Shown one piece after another: positions 42,825-51,128 of a stretch of 64,000 bases of DNA (position 1 is the stretch's first letter; each line of letters opens with the position of its first letter). This DNA comes from Kibdelosporangium persicum (GTDB lineage: Bacteria > Actinomycetota > Actinomycetes > Mycobacteriales > Pseudonocardiaceae). The stretch lies in NCBI RefSeq assembly GCF_013280595.1, contig NZ_JAAATY010000015.1, forward strand, positions 124,001 through 188,000. The letters run 5' to 3'. The notes beneath the pieces are model-generated. The model was not told the DNA's origin, made no database searches, and saw only the letters and a list, made by a program, of their open reading frames with translations. The translations under genes were made by a program, and so were the position numbers.

Positions 42825-42854
42825 TTGCAGGCTCTGCAAGATCCTCGGTAGCCT
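42825..42854 (+). promoter_or_regulatory. TetR operator and leaderless promoter of the TetR/DHA2 operon
   Basis: TTGCAG-GCT-CTGCAA (42825-42839) is a perfect 6+6 palindrome 21 bp before the TetR ATG. A TAGCCT -10-like hexamer at 42849-42854 ends 6 bases before the ATG, so the mRNA is probably leaderless, and the palindrome covers the -35 region. That is a typical autorepression layout. Confidence 0.5.
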
Positions 42855-42860
42855 GGCGTC

Positions 42861-43508
42861 ATGACCGAGGGGGAACCGCCGTTGGGCCTGCGCGAGCGCA
42901 AAAAGCGCGAAACGCGGGCCAAGCTGGTGAAGATCGCGATCCGCCTCGCGGCCGAGCGGGGGCTGGAGAACGTCACGGTCGACGACATCGCGGCCGAGGC
43001 CGGAGTGTCCGCGCGGACCTTCTTCAACTACTTCCCGGCCAAGGAAGACGTCATCCTGCACGCGGACCCCGATCCGATCGGGCAGACGCGCCGGATCGCG
43101 GCCGCGCTGCTGGCCGCACCCGCCGGGCTGAGCCCGGTGCGGGCGGTGGCCCACGCGATGCGTCCGTACATCGACGAGGTCGACGACGACCGGGACCAGT
43201 GGCTGGCCCGCATCACGATCATCGAACGGGATCCGGCGCTGATGGTGCGGATGTTCGCCACGCACAAGGAGTCCGAGCGGATCCTCGTCGACGCCGTCGC
43301 CGAGCGGACCGGCCTCGACGCGTCCGGGGACTTCTATCCGATGTTGCTGTTCAAAGTCGTTGGCGGGGCCATGCAGGCGGCCACCCAACGCTGGCATGAG
43401 CTGGGGGGCTCGGTCCGGCTGGCCGAGTTGTTCGACGCGGCGATCGAGACGATCGCCGCGGGATTGCCCGTGCCCGTGGGCACGGCCGTTCTCGAGGGGA
43501 AAACATGA
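42861..43508 (+). CDS. TetR-family regulator of the downstream exporter
   Basis: A 215-aa TetR regulator. LRERKKRETRAKLVKIAIRL leads into the helix-turn-helix (VDDIAAEAGVSARTFFNYFP), the AcrR/MtrR-like type often paired with drug exporters. Its last four bases (ATGA) overlap the DHA2 exporter gene, so it should repress its own operon and be released by a substrate of the pump. The ATG has no ribosome site, agreeing with a leaderless message. Confidence 0.92.
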   Translation: MTEGEPPLGLRERKKRETRAKLVKIAIRLAAERGLENVTVDDIAAEAGVSARTFFNYFPAKEDVILHADPDPIGQTRRIAAALLAAPAGLSPVRAVAHAMRPYIDEVDDDRDQWLARITIIERDPALMVRMFATHKESERILVDAVAERTGLDASGDFYPMLLFKVVGGAMQAATQRWHELGGSVRLAELFDAAIETIAAGLPVPVGTAVLEGKT

Positions 43509-45067
43509 CAGTCACGGCAGATCCGCCGGTCGACGGCGTGAAACCGAGCCGTGCGCAAGTGGTGCAGGCGCTGTCCGGCCTGATGATGGGCATGTTCGTG
43601 GCCATCCTGGCCTCGACCGTCGTGGCCAACGCGCTGCCGCGGATCGTCGCGGACCTGGGCGGCTCGCAGTCGTCCTACACCTGGGTGGTCACCACCGAAC
43701 TGCTCGCGATGACCGCGACGGTTCCGCTCTGGGGCAAGCTCTCCGACCTCTACAACAAGAAGCTGCTGATCCAGCTGTCGCTGGGGATGTTCGTGGCCGG
43801 TTCGCTGGTCGCCGGGTTCTCCGGGGACATCGGCACGCTGATCGCCAGCCGGGTCGTGCAGGGCATCGGCGCGGGCGGCCTGACCGCGTTGGCGCAGGTC
43901 GTCATGGCGGCCATGGTGTCGCCGCGGGAACTGGGCCGCTACATGGGCATCTTCGGCGCCGTGTTCGCGGTCGGCACGGTGGCGGGCCCGCTGATCGGCG
44001 GCCTCATGGTGGACACCTCGTGGCTCGGCTGGCGCTGGTGCTTCTTCCTCGGTGTCCCGTTCGCGGTCCTGGCGATCCTGCTGCTGCAGCGAACCCTGAA
44101 CATCCCGACGGTCCGGCGGGAGGGCGCGAAGGTCGACTACCTCGGCGCGTTCCTGATCATGCTCGGCGTGTCTACGCTGCTGGTGTGGACCACGCTGGCC
44201 GGCCACCAGTTCGACTGGCTGTCGGGCTGGACGTTCTTCCTGGTCGGCGGCGGTGTCGTGGTGCTCGCGCTGGCCGTGTGGGTGGAGTCGCGGGTGGCCG
44301 AGCCGATCGTGCCGCTGAGCATCTTCCGCAACCGCACGATCTCGCTCACCACGATCGTCAGCTTCCTCGTCGGTATCGCGATGTTCGGCGGCACCGTCTT
44401 CCTGTCCCAGTACTTCCAGCTGTCGCTGGGCAAGTCGCCGACCGTGGCCGGGCTGATGGGCCTGCCGATGATCTTCGGCCTGCTGGTCTCCTCGACCCTG
44501 TCCGGGCAGATCATCAGCCGGACCGGCAAGTGGAAGAGTCATCTGATCATCGGTGGCGTGTTCATGATCGCCGGGTTCGCGTTGCTGGCCACGATCGACC
44601 GCGGCACCAGCATCGTGGTGCTCAGCGGGTACATGATCGTGCTCGGCATCGGCGTCGGCATGCTGATGCAGAACCTCGTGCTGGTCGCGCAGAACGACGT
44701 GGCCGCGCAGGACCTGGGCGCGGCGACCTCGGTGCTGTCGTTCTTCCGCAGCCTCGGCGGCTCGATCGGCGTCAGCGTGCTGGGCGCGGTCCTGGCCAAC
44801 CGGGTGACCGGTGAGATCACCTCGCACCTCGGCCCGCTGCCGGGCGGCTCGTCCACGTCCGCGGTGCCCGACCTGAGCACCCTGCCCGAGCCGATCGCGA
44901 CCGTGATCAGGGACGCGTACGCCGTCGCGACCAGCGAGATCTTCCTGTACTGCCTGCCGTTCGCGGTGCTGGCGGTGGCGTTGATCTTCTTCCTGAGGCA
45001 GATCCCGCTCAAGACCCAGACCGGCGCCGAGCGGCTCGCCGAGGAAACCGCAGGTACCCCCTCGTGA
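43505..45067 (+). CDS. MFS drug exporter, DHA2 family (TetR-controlled)
   Basis: A 520-aa, 14-helix DHA2 exporter. Helix 1 has LASTVVANALPRIV (DHA2 motif), WVVTTELLAMTATVPLWGKL begins helix 2 and motif A, and GPLIGGLMVDTSWLGWRW covers motif C and the following loop. It should export drugs or the organism's own antibiotic by H+ antiport. It is coupled to the TetR gene upstream. The last codons (CCC TCG TGA) are part of palindromic element copy 4, so the repeat provides the stop. Confidence 0.93.
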   Translation: MTVTADPPVDGVKPSRAQVVQALSGLMMGMFVAILASTVVANALPRIVADLGGSQSSYTWVVTTELLAMTATVPLWGKLSDLYNKKLLIQLSLGMFVAGSLVAGFSGDIGTLIASRVVQGIGAGGLTALAQVVMAAMVSPRELGRYMGIFGAVFAVGTVAGPLIGGLMVDTSWLGWRWCFFLGVPFAVLAILLLQRTLNIPTVRREGAKVDYLGAFLIMLGVSTLLVWTTLAGHQFDWLSGWTFFLVGGGVVVLALAVWVESRVAEPIVPLSIFRNRTISLTTIVSFLVGIAMFGGTVFLSQYFQLSLGKSPTVAGLMGLPMIFGLLVSSTLSGQIISRTGKWKSHLIIGGVFMIAGFALLATIDRGTSIVVLSGYMIVLGIGVGMLMQNLVLVAQNDVAAQDLGAATSVLSFFRSLGGSIGVSVLGAVLANRVTGEITSHLGPLPGGSSTSAVPDLSTLPEPIATVIRDAYAVATSEIFLYCLPFAVLAVALIFFLRQIPLKTQTGAERLAEETAGTPS

Positions 45068-45108
45068 GTGTTTATCAGGGTTAGAACCCTGACAAACACT
45101 CACGAGGG
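45059..45108 (-). repeat. 50-bp palindromic element, copy 4
   Basis: Left arm CCCTCGTGAGTGTTTATC, then AGGGTT-AG-AACCCT and the right arm; 23 of 24 arm positions pair and the other is A opposite C on the plus strand (G opposite T on the minus). The centre reads AG here, so by the CT rule it is in minus orientation. It supplies the stop of the DHA2 gene at one end and abuts the first possible GTG of the COG0523 gene at the other. Confidence 0.97.
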
Positions 45109-45128
45109 TGAGCAGTACAGTCGGGGGC

Positions 45129-46160
45129 GTGATCCCGGTTGTACTGCTCACCGGCTTCCTCGGCTCCGGCAAGACCACGCTGCTCAACCACCTGCTGCGC
45201 AGTGCGCGCGGCACCCGGATCGGCGTGATCGTCAACGACTTCGGGCAGATCAACGTCGACGCGATGGCCGTCGCCGGCCAGGTCGACTCGATGGTCTCGC
45301 TGAGCAACGGCTGCCTGTGCTGCGTGGCCGACACCTCGGACATCGACGAGATGCTCGGCAAGCTCGCCGGCGCCAAGCTGGACGTGATCGTCATCGAGGC
45401 CAGTGGCCTGGCCGATCCGCAGACCATGGTGCGCAAGCTCCTGGCCAGCACCGACACCCGGGTGCGGTACGGCGGGCTGGTCACGGTCCTCGACGCGGCC
45501 GAGTTCACCAGGACCCACGCCGAGCACCCGGAACTGGTCAAGGCGCTGCGGATCGCGGACCTGCTCGTGCTCAACAAGATCGACCGGGCCGGGGCCGCCA
45601 CCGAGCTGATCGACACGATCCGCACGCACAACGGCGTATCACCGATCATGCCGGTGAGCCACGGCCGGGTCGATCCCGAGCTGCTGTTCGACCGCGCGCC
45701 GGAACTGCCGGTCGCGCGGCAGTTGTCGTTCGACGACCTGGACGATCACTCGGACCACGCGCACGCCGTGTACGACACGGTCACGTTCACCTCGGCCGAG
45801 CCGATGCACCCGGTCCTGCTGATGGACTTCCTGGACAACCGGCCGGCCGGGCTGTACCGGATGAAGGGCTTCGTCCACTTCGGACTGCCCGGCCACACCG
45901 ACCGGTTCGAGGTCCAGACCGTCGGCAACTACCTGCGCTTCCACCGTTCACCGTGGCCGCGTGGCAGCACACCGCGGACCGAGCTCGTGCTCATCGGCAA
46001 GGACGTCGACGCGACCGCGGCCGACTGGCTCGAAGCCTGCCGGCAGACCGGGCCGGTCGACGTCGACGACATGCTGTGGGTGACGCGGTATCTGGACTCA
46101 GTGGACGCCGTGCATGAACCGCCGGAGGACGGGCCGCAGGCCGAGCAGGACGAGACCTAG
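45129..46160 (+). CDS. COG0523 (CobW-like) P-loop GTPase, metal-homeostasis family
   Basis: A 343-aa G3E GTPase. Walker A GFLGSGKTTLL begins at residue 9, the metal-binding CxCC motif is GCLCC, the base-recognition motif is NKID, and a His/Asp-rich linker (DDLDDHSDHAH) follows. The C-terminal CobW_C domain is RMKGFVHFG onward. Members insert or traffic zinc or cobalt. The start at 45129 gives MIPVVLLTGFLGSGK, the normal family N-terminus; an in-frame GTG at 45108 would add 7 residues and begin exactly at the repeat edge. The 3' end overlaps the convergent peptide transporter by 63 bp. No Zur box was recognised. Confidence 0.9.
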   Translation: MIPVVLLTGFLGSGKTTLLNHLLRSARGTRIGVIVNDFGQINVDAMAVAGQVDSMVSLSNGCLCCVADTSDIDEMLGKLAGAKLDVIVIEASGLADPQTMVRKLLASTDTRVRYGGLVTVLDAAEFTRTHAEHPELVKALRIADLLVLNKIDRAGAATELIDTIRTHNGVSPIMPVSHGRVDPELLFDRAPELPVARQLSFDDLDDHSDHAHAVYDTVTFTSAEPMHPVLLMDFLDNRPAGLYRMKGFVHFGLPGHTDRFEVQTVGNYLRFHRSPWPRGSTPRTELVLIGKDVDATAADWLEACRQTGPVDVDDMLWVTRYLDSVDAVHEPPEDGPQAEQDET

Positions 46161-47558
46161 CACGATCGCCGCACCGCCGAGGATGCCGAAGTAGCCCGGC
46201 TCGTTGTCGGCCGAGTAGTAGGCGGCGAGCTCACCCGCGACCGACGAGCCCAGCGCGATGGACAGGAAGAACAACGCGACCATCTGCGCGCCGAACGCCT
46301 TGGGCGCCAGTTTGGTGCTGACCGACAGGCCGACCGGCGACAGGCACATTTCCGCCATCGCGAAGACCACCAGGATCAACGCCAGCAGAAGCGGGTTCAC
46401 CGCAGGCCCGGACCCGGTCGCGCTGACCGCGACCATCAACAGGAAAGCAACGCCCATTCCGATCACGCCGAGCGAGAACTTGACGGTCGTGCTCGGCTGG
46501 CGTTCGCCCAGTCTGGTCCACAGATAGGCGAACAACGGCGCCAGCACGATCACGAACGCCGGTTCCACCGAGTTGAACACCGCGGGCGGGATGGGGAAAC
46601 CGAGCGCGTCCAGGTCGACCCGGGTGTCGGCGAAGATCGGCAGCACGGTGAACTGCTGCTGGAACAACGCCCAGAACCCGAAGCTGATGACGAAAAGCGG
46701 GATGAACGCGAACACCCTGCCGCGTTCCACCGAGGTGATCTTGCGGCTGGACAGGATGACCGCGAAGTAGGCGATCGCGGCCGCCAGCACCACCCACGTG
46801 ACGACCGTGGGCAGGTTCTCGGGTGTGATCGCGCCGAAGATCACCAGCAGCGCGACCGCGACGACACCGGCGGCGATGATGACCAGGGCCCGCACGCGCG
46901 CCGCGCCGGTCAGCGGGTTGGGCACGACCCGGGCGTCCGGGCCGAGGTTGCGGCGGCCGAGCACGTACTGGACCAGCCCGGCGGCCATGCCGACGGCCGC
47001 CGCGCCGAAGCCGAGGTGGAAGCTCACGCTGGTCTGCAGCCAGCCGGTGACGATCGGGCCGAACATCGCCCCGAGGTTGATGCCCATGTAGAACAGCGAG
47101 AACCCGGCGTCCCTGCGGTCGTCGTCCTTGGCGTACAACGTGCCGACCAGCGCGCTGACGTTCGACTTCAGCCCGCCGGTGCCGATGATGACCAGCACCA
47201 GCCCGATCGCCACGCCGGCCAGGCCCGGGATCAGCGCCAGCGCGATGTGGCCGCACATGATGAACACGCCGCCGAAGAACACGGTCCGTTCCGCGCCGAG
47301 CAGCCTGTCCGCCACCCACGCCCCGCCGACCGAGGCCAGGTACACCAGACCGCCGTAGGCGCCGACGATGCCCGCGGCGGTCGCCTTCGGCAGGCCGAGA
47401 CCACCCTCGGTGACGCTGTAGTACAGGTAGAACGCCAGGATCGCCTGCATCCCGTAGAAGGAGAACCGTTCCCACATCTCGGTGCCGAACAGGTTCGCCA
47501 GCGCACGGGGATGTCCGAAGAATCCGCGTTGTGGTGTTTCAGTAGACGGCGATGTCAC
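46098..47558 (-). CDS. POT/PTR family proton-coupled peptide transporter
   Basis: A 486-aa POT-family transporter with 12-14 helices. The family motif E-x2-E-R-F-x2-Y-G is visible as EMWERFSFYGMQ near residue 27, and FYMGINLGAMFGPIV matches the PTR2 signature on helix 5. It imports di- and tripeptides with protons. Its own promoter lies in the 98-bp gap before the divergent recD2. The 3' end runs 63 bp into the convergent COG0523 gene, which is unusual but both frames are well supported. Confidence 0.93.
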   Translation of the reverse strand: MTSPSTETPQRGFFGHPRALANLFGTEMWERFSFYGMQAILAFYLYYSVTEGGLGLPKATAAGIVGAYGGLVYLASVGGAWVADRLLGAERTVFFGGVFIMCGHIALALIPGLAGVAIGLVLVIIGTGGLKSNVSALVGTLYAKDDDRRDAGFSLFYMGINLGAMFGPIVTGWLQTSVSFHLGFGAAAVGMAAGLVQYVLGRRNLGPDARVVPNPLTGAARVRALVIIAAGVVAVALLVIFGAITPENLPTVVTWVVLAAAIAYFAVILSSRKITSVERGRVFAFIPLFVISFGFWALFQQQFTVLPIFADTRVDLDALGFPIPPAVFNSVEPAFVIVLAPLFAYLWTRLGERQPSTTVKFSLGVIGMGVAFLLMVAVSATGSGPAVNPLLLALILVVFAMAEMCLSPVGLSVSTKLAPKAFGAQMVALFFLSIALGSSVAGELAAYYSADNEPGYFGILGGAAIVLGLVLLGLRPVLRRFMHGVH

Positions 47559-47656
47559 GGTGAGTCACCTTACGCCGAACGGTCTAGACCTGCTCAACGG
47601 CCGTTCGTAGGTCATCCGCCGACCGCGGCGGCCGCGCCTTGTGATAACCCTGTCGG

Positions 47657-49870
47657 GTGGGTACGAACGAGCCGTTCAGGGGTGCCGTACTGGAAGCGGT
47701 CCTGGAGCGGATCACCTACGCCAACGAGGACACCGGCTACACGGTCGCCCGTGTCGACACCGGGCGGGGCGGTGACCTGGTCACCGTCGTCGGCGCCCTG
47801 CTCGGCGCGCAGCCGGGGGAGTCGATCCGGATGCGCGGCCGATGGGGTTCGCATCCGCAGTACGGCAAGCAGTTCCACGTCGACGACTACACGACTGTGC
47901 TGCCCGCGACCGTGCAGGGCATCCGCCGGTATCTGGGATCCGGGCTGATCAAGGGGATCGGGCCACGGCTGGCCGACCGGATCGTCGAGCACTTCGGCGT
48001 CGACTCGCTCGACGTGATCGAGCAGAACCCCGAACGGCTGATCGAGGTGCCCAAGCTGGGCCCCAAACGCACCAAGCTGATCGCCGCGGCGTGGGAGGAG
48101 CAGAAGGCCATCAAGGAGGTGATGGTCTTCCTGCAGGGCGTCGGCGTGTCGACCTCGCTGGCGGTGCGGATCTACAAGCAGTACGACGACAAGTCGATCG
48201 ACGTGGTGCGCACCGAGCCCTACCGGCTCGCCTCGGACGTGTGGGGGATCGGGTTCCGTACCGCCGACACCATCGCCAAGGCCGTCGGCATCCCGCACGA
48301 CAGTCCACAACGGATCAAGGCGGGCCTGCAGTTCACCTTGTCGGAGTCCACCGGTGACGGGCACTGCTACCTGCCGGAGCAGCGGCTGATCGCCGAGGCG
48401 GTCAAGATCCTCCAGGTGGACACCGGCGCCGTGATCGACTGTCTCGCCGAGCTGGTCGAGGAGGAGGGCGTCGTGCGCGAGCTGGTGCCCGGCGAGGACA
48501 CCGAGGTCGACGAGGTGGCGATCTACCTCGTGCCGTTCCACCGCGCCGAGATCTCGTTGGCGGGGCAGCTGACCAGGCTGTTGCGCTCCGAACAGGACAG
48601 GATGGCGGCGTTCGCGGCCGTCGACTGGGACCGTGCGCTCGCCTGGTTGCGCAAGAGGACCGGCGCGGAGCTGGCGCCGGAGCAGGAACAGGCCGTCAAG
48701 CTGGCGCTGACGAGCAAGGTGGCCGTGCTGACCGGTGGTCCCGGCTGCGGCAAGAGCTTCACCGTCCGGTCCATTGTGGAGCTGGCGACGGCGAAGCGCG
48801 CTCGTGTCGTGCTCGCCGCGCCGACGGGCCGTGCCGCGAAGCGGTTGAGCGAACTGACCGGGCACGAGGCCAGCACCGTGCACCGCCTGCTCGAACTCAA
48901 GCCGGGCGGCGATGCGGCCTACGACAAGGACCGGCCGCTGGAGGCCGACCTGGTGGTCGTGGACGAGGCGTCCATGGTGGACCTGCTGCTGGCGAACAAA
49001 CTGGTCAAGGCGCTGGCGCCGGGCACACACCTGCTGATGGTCGGAGACGTCGACCAGCTGCCGTCGGTCGGCGCCGGCGAAGTGCTGCGTGACCTGCTCG
49101 CCGAGGGCACGCCGATCCCGCACGTCCGGCTCACGCACATCTTCCGCCAGGCCCAGCAGTCCGGTGTGGTCACCAACGCGCACCGGATCAACGCGGGCGA
49201 ACACCCGCACACCAAAGGGCTCGACGACTTCTTCCTGTTCTCCGTCGACGACACCGAGCAGACCGCGGCGCTCACAGTGGACATCGTGGCCAACCGGATC
49301 CCCCGCAAGTTCGGCATCGATCCGCGCCGTGACGTGCAGGTGCTCGTCCCGACACACCGCGGCCCGGCCGGTGCGGCGGCGCTGAACACCCTGCTGCAGG
49401 AGGCTTTGACACCGTCCAGGCCGAACCTGCCGGAACGGCGGTTCGGCGGCCGGGTGTTCCGGGTCGGCGACAAGGTCACCCAGATCCGGAACAATTACGA
49501 CAAAGGTGAGAACGGTGTGTTCAACGGCACCATGGGCGTGGTGACCGGCCTGGACGCCGAGGAACAGACGCTGACGGTCCGGACCGATGAGGACGAAGAG
49601 GTCGGCTACGAGTTCAGCGAGCTGGACGAGCTGACCCACGCCTACGCGGTGACTATTCACCGGTCGCAAGGAAGTGAGTACCCGTGCGTGGTCATCCCGA
49701 TCACCACGAGCGCGTGGATGATGTTGCAGCGAAATCTGCTGTACACGGCCGTCACCAGGGCGAAGAAGCTGGTCGTGCTGGTCGGTTCGGCCAGGGCGAT
49801 CGGGCAGGCGGTGCGCACCGCCAGTACCGGGCGCCGGTACACCGCCCTTGACCACCGGCTTCGGGCGTGA
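47657..49870 (+). CDS. recD2: RecD2-like SF1B 5'-3' DNA helicase
   Basis: A 737-aa RecD2 helicase (RecD-like, not part of RecBCD). An N-terminal OB-like region and helix-hairpin-helix units (GLIKGIGPRLADRIV, VPKLGPKRTKLI) are followed by the two RecA folds: Walker A GGPGCGKSFTVRS, Walker B VVVDEASMVD, motif III GDVDQLPSVGAG and motif VI AVTIHRSQGSEYP. RecD2 unwinds 5'-3' and acts in repair and replication-fork handling. The GTG start gives the typical short basic N-terminus. It is divergent from the peptide transporter. Confidence 0.95.
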   Translation: MGTNEPFRGAVLEAVLERITYANEDTGYTVARVDTGRGGDLVTVVGALLGAQPGESIRMRGRWGSHPQYGKQFHVDDYTTVLPATVQGIRRYLGSGLIKGIGPRLADRIVEHFGVDSLDVIEQNPERLIEVPKLGPKRTKLIAAAWEEQKAIKEVMVFLQGVGVSTSLAVRIYKQYDDKSIDVVRTEPYRLASDVWGIGFRTADTIAKAVGIPHDSPQRIKAGLQFTLSESTGDGHCYLPEQRLIAEAVKILQVDTGAVIDCLAELVEEEGVVRELVPGEDTEVDEVAIYLVPFHRAEISLAGQLTRLLRSEQDRMAAFAAVDWDRALAWLRKRTGAELAPEQEQAVKLALTSKVAVLTGGPGCGKSFTVRSIVELATAKRARVVLAAPTGRAAKRLSELTGHEASTVHRLLELKPGGDAAYDKDRPLEADLVVVDEASMVDLLLANKLVKALAPGTHLLMVGDVDQLPSVGAGEVLRDLLAEGTPIPHVRLTHIFRQAQQSGVVTNAHRINAGEHPHTKGLDDFFLFSVDDTEQTAALTVDIVANRIPRKFGIDPRRDVQVLVPTHRGPAGAAALNTLLQEALTPSRPNLPERRFGGRVFRVGDKVTQIRNNYDKGENGVFNGTMGVVTGLDAEEQTLTVRTDEDEEVGYEFSELDELTHAYAVTIHRSQGSEYPCVVIPITTSAWMMLQRNLLYTAVTRAKKLVVLVGSARAIGQAVRTASTGRRYTALDHRLRA

Positions 49871-49919
49871 TGTTGTAGCCTGCGTTCAGGTCTGCTTGTT
49901 GTTGCTGGTGAGGTGTGCG

Positions 49920-50312
49920 GTGATCTCTGGCAAAGTGTTGCGGTTCGATGATGTTCGTGGATATGGCTTCATCGCCCCGGATGACGGTGGCGAGGACGTG
50001 TTCATGCATGCGAACGACCTGCGTGACGAGAAGTTCCTGTTCACGCCGGGGACCGCGGTGGAGTTCGACGTCGTCGAGGGGGACCGGGGCCTGAAGGCCT
50101 CGTCGGTGAAGATCCTCGACCGCGGTCAGGCCAGAACGGCGGCCACGCAGGACGACGAGGTGCTGTGCGACGTGCTGTCACCCCGCGAACTGATGCAGGA
50201 GCTGACCGAGGCGTTGCTGGAGGCGGCCCCCACCCTCACCGCGGCCCAGATCGTCCAGGTGCGACAGCGCATCGCCAAGCTCGCGCACGCCCACGGCTGG
50301 CTGGAGAGCTGA
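49920..50312 (+). CDS. cold-shock-domain protein with C-terminal helical extension
   Basis: A 130-aa protein. The cold-shock domain covers residues 1-66 with RNP1 RGYGFIAP and RNP2 DVFMHA, in a variant form (no Lys-Gly-x-Gly-Phe-Gly-Phe-Ile). A linker and a 60-residue helical tail follow (ELMQELTEALLEAAPTLTAAQIVQVRQRIA), absent from classic 67-aa Csp proteins. It should bind single-stranded RNA or DNA; the tail may dimerise it or recruit a partner. GAGGTG four bases upstream and the match to the domain start support the GTG at 49920. It follows recD2 by 49 bp. Confidence 0.88.
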   Translation: MISGKVLRFDDVRGYGFIAPDDGGEDVFMHANDLRDEKFLFTPGTAVEFDVVEGDRGLKASSVKILDRGQARTAATQDDEVLCDVLSPRELMQELTEALLEAAPTLTAAQIVQVRQRIAKLAHAHGWLES

Positions 50313-50339
50313 CCGTCGCGGAGTGGACAGCGGCGTGAG

Positions 50340-50702
50340 TCAGTGGGCGAGCAGCACGAGAACCAGGCCGATGGTGGCCGGAACCGTTTGCACGAACAGG
50401 ATCCGCTTGCTCGCGGTGGCCGCGCCGTAGAGGCCCGCGATCATGACGCAGATCAGGAAGAACACGGCGAACTGGTAGCCGGCCGTGCCGCCGGCGATCA
50501 GCGCCCACACCAGACCGGCGGCCAGGAAACCGTTGTACAGGCCCTGGTTCGCGCCGAGCACGGCGGTCTGTCTGGCGAACTCCGGTGTCAGGCCGAAGGC
50601 CTTCCGGCCGCGTGGCGTCGTCCACAGGAACATCTCGAGCACCAGGATGTAGGCGTGGATCGCGGCGACGACGCCGATCACGATGTTCGCGGCCACCTGC
50701 AT
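50340..50702 (-). CDS. DUF1304 membrane protein
   Basis: A 120-aa integral membrane protein of four helices, DUF1304 family. The N-terminal HAYILVLEMFLWTTPRGRKAFGL and the central NQGLYNGFLAAGLVWAL are characteristic. Function is unknown. GGGAGGAAG at good spacing before the ATG supports this start; the longer frame upstream is non-coding. It is transcribed away from the region holding the promoter candidate and palindromic copy 5. Confidence 0.85.
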   Translation of the reverse strand: MQVAANIVIGVVAAIHAYILVLEMFLWTTPRGRKAFGLTPEFARQTAVLGANQGLYNGFLAAGLVWALIAGGTAGYQFAVFFLICVMIAGLYGAATASKRILFVQTVPATIGLVLVLLAH

Positions 50703-50795
50703 CGGAGCTTCCTCCCACATCCCGGCTAACGGAGAACGCCTCCGATTCGCGCGCATCTTACCTGGTCGAACGGCGTCTTGCCGGGTCGCCGCGAC

Positions 50796-50825
50796 TTCGT
50801 TCGTGACTACGACCACCGTTATAAT
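50796..50825 (+). promoter_or_regulatory. candidate promoter with perfect TATAAT
   Basis: TATAAT at 50820-50825 is a perfect -10 hexamer, rare in DNA of this composition. TTCGTT at 50796-50801 with an 18-base spacer is a weak -35. The overlapping TATAAC on the minus strand could also serve DUF1304. Confidence 0.4.
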
Positions 50826-50949
50826 CAGTGTGACGAAACGGCAAGCTGGATTGCGCACGTGCCGGGGCATCCGGCAGAGGTGGAACCGCGCTGCGGGAGG
50901 CACTCGCGGTCAACGTTTGTGTCCATCCGCGACTGTCCACTCACGTCAA

Positions 50950-50998
50950 CCCTCGTGAGTGTTTATCGGTGTTCTAACCCGGATAAACACTCACGAGG
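50950..50998 (+). repeat. 50-bp palindromic element, copy 5
   Basis: Left arm CCCTCGTGAGTGTTTATC, inner GGTGTT-CT-AACCCG, right arm ending CTCACGAGG. The outer 17-18 bp pair perfectly; the inner part has two mismatches (G-G and T-C). It sits between divergent genes, so it cannot be the terminator of either; it could lie within the ArsR leader. Confidence 0.95.
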
Positions 50999-51128
50999 CT
51001 TATCAGGGCTTTCGGCGGGGATCACGTCGAGTTGTCGCTCTTGAGGTTGGCGCTGAACGGATATCCGCTCCGACCGCGACATGACAGCATCGGTGTGCAC
51101 GACTGGCTGTGCTACACCGGGGGACGAT

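Larger units (their letters stand above)
50703..51128. other. 426-bp divergent intergenic region
   Basis: The region between DUF1304 (-) and the ArsR regulator (+) has no supported gene. It holds an unusually A+T-rich TATAAT (50820-50825) and palindromic element copy 5. The ArsR leader would be about 300 nt long and include the palindrome if transcription starts at that TATAAT. Confidence 0.6.

Noticed and set aside
43334-45649. 771-codon minus-strand open frame across TetR, DHA2 exporter, repeat copy 4 and COG0523 gene
   Set aside because: It runs through three supported plus-strand genes and a palindromic repeat and is composed of His/Gln/Asp/Arg repeats typical of antisense high-G+C frames.
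47612-49855. 747-codon minus-strand open frame opposite recD2
   Set aside because: Antisense shadow; the plus-strand protein has every SF1B helicase motif.
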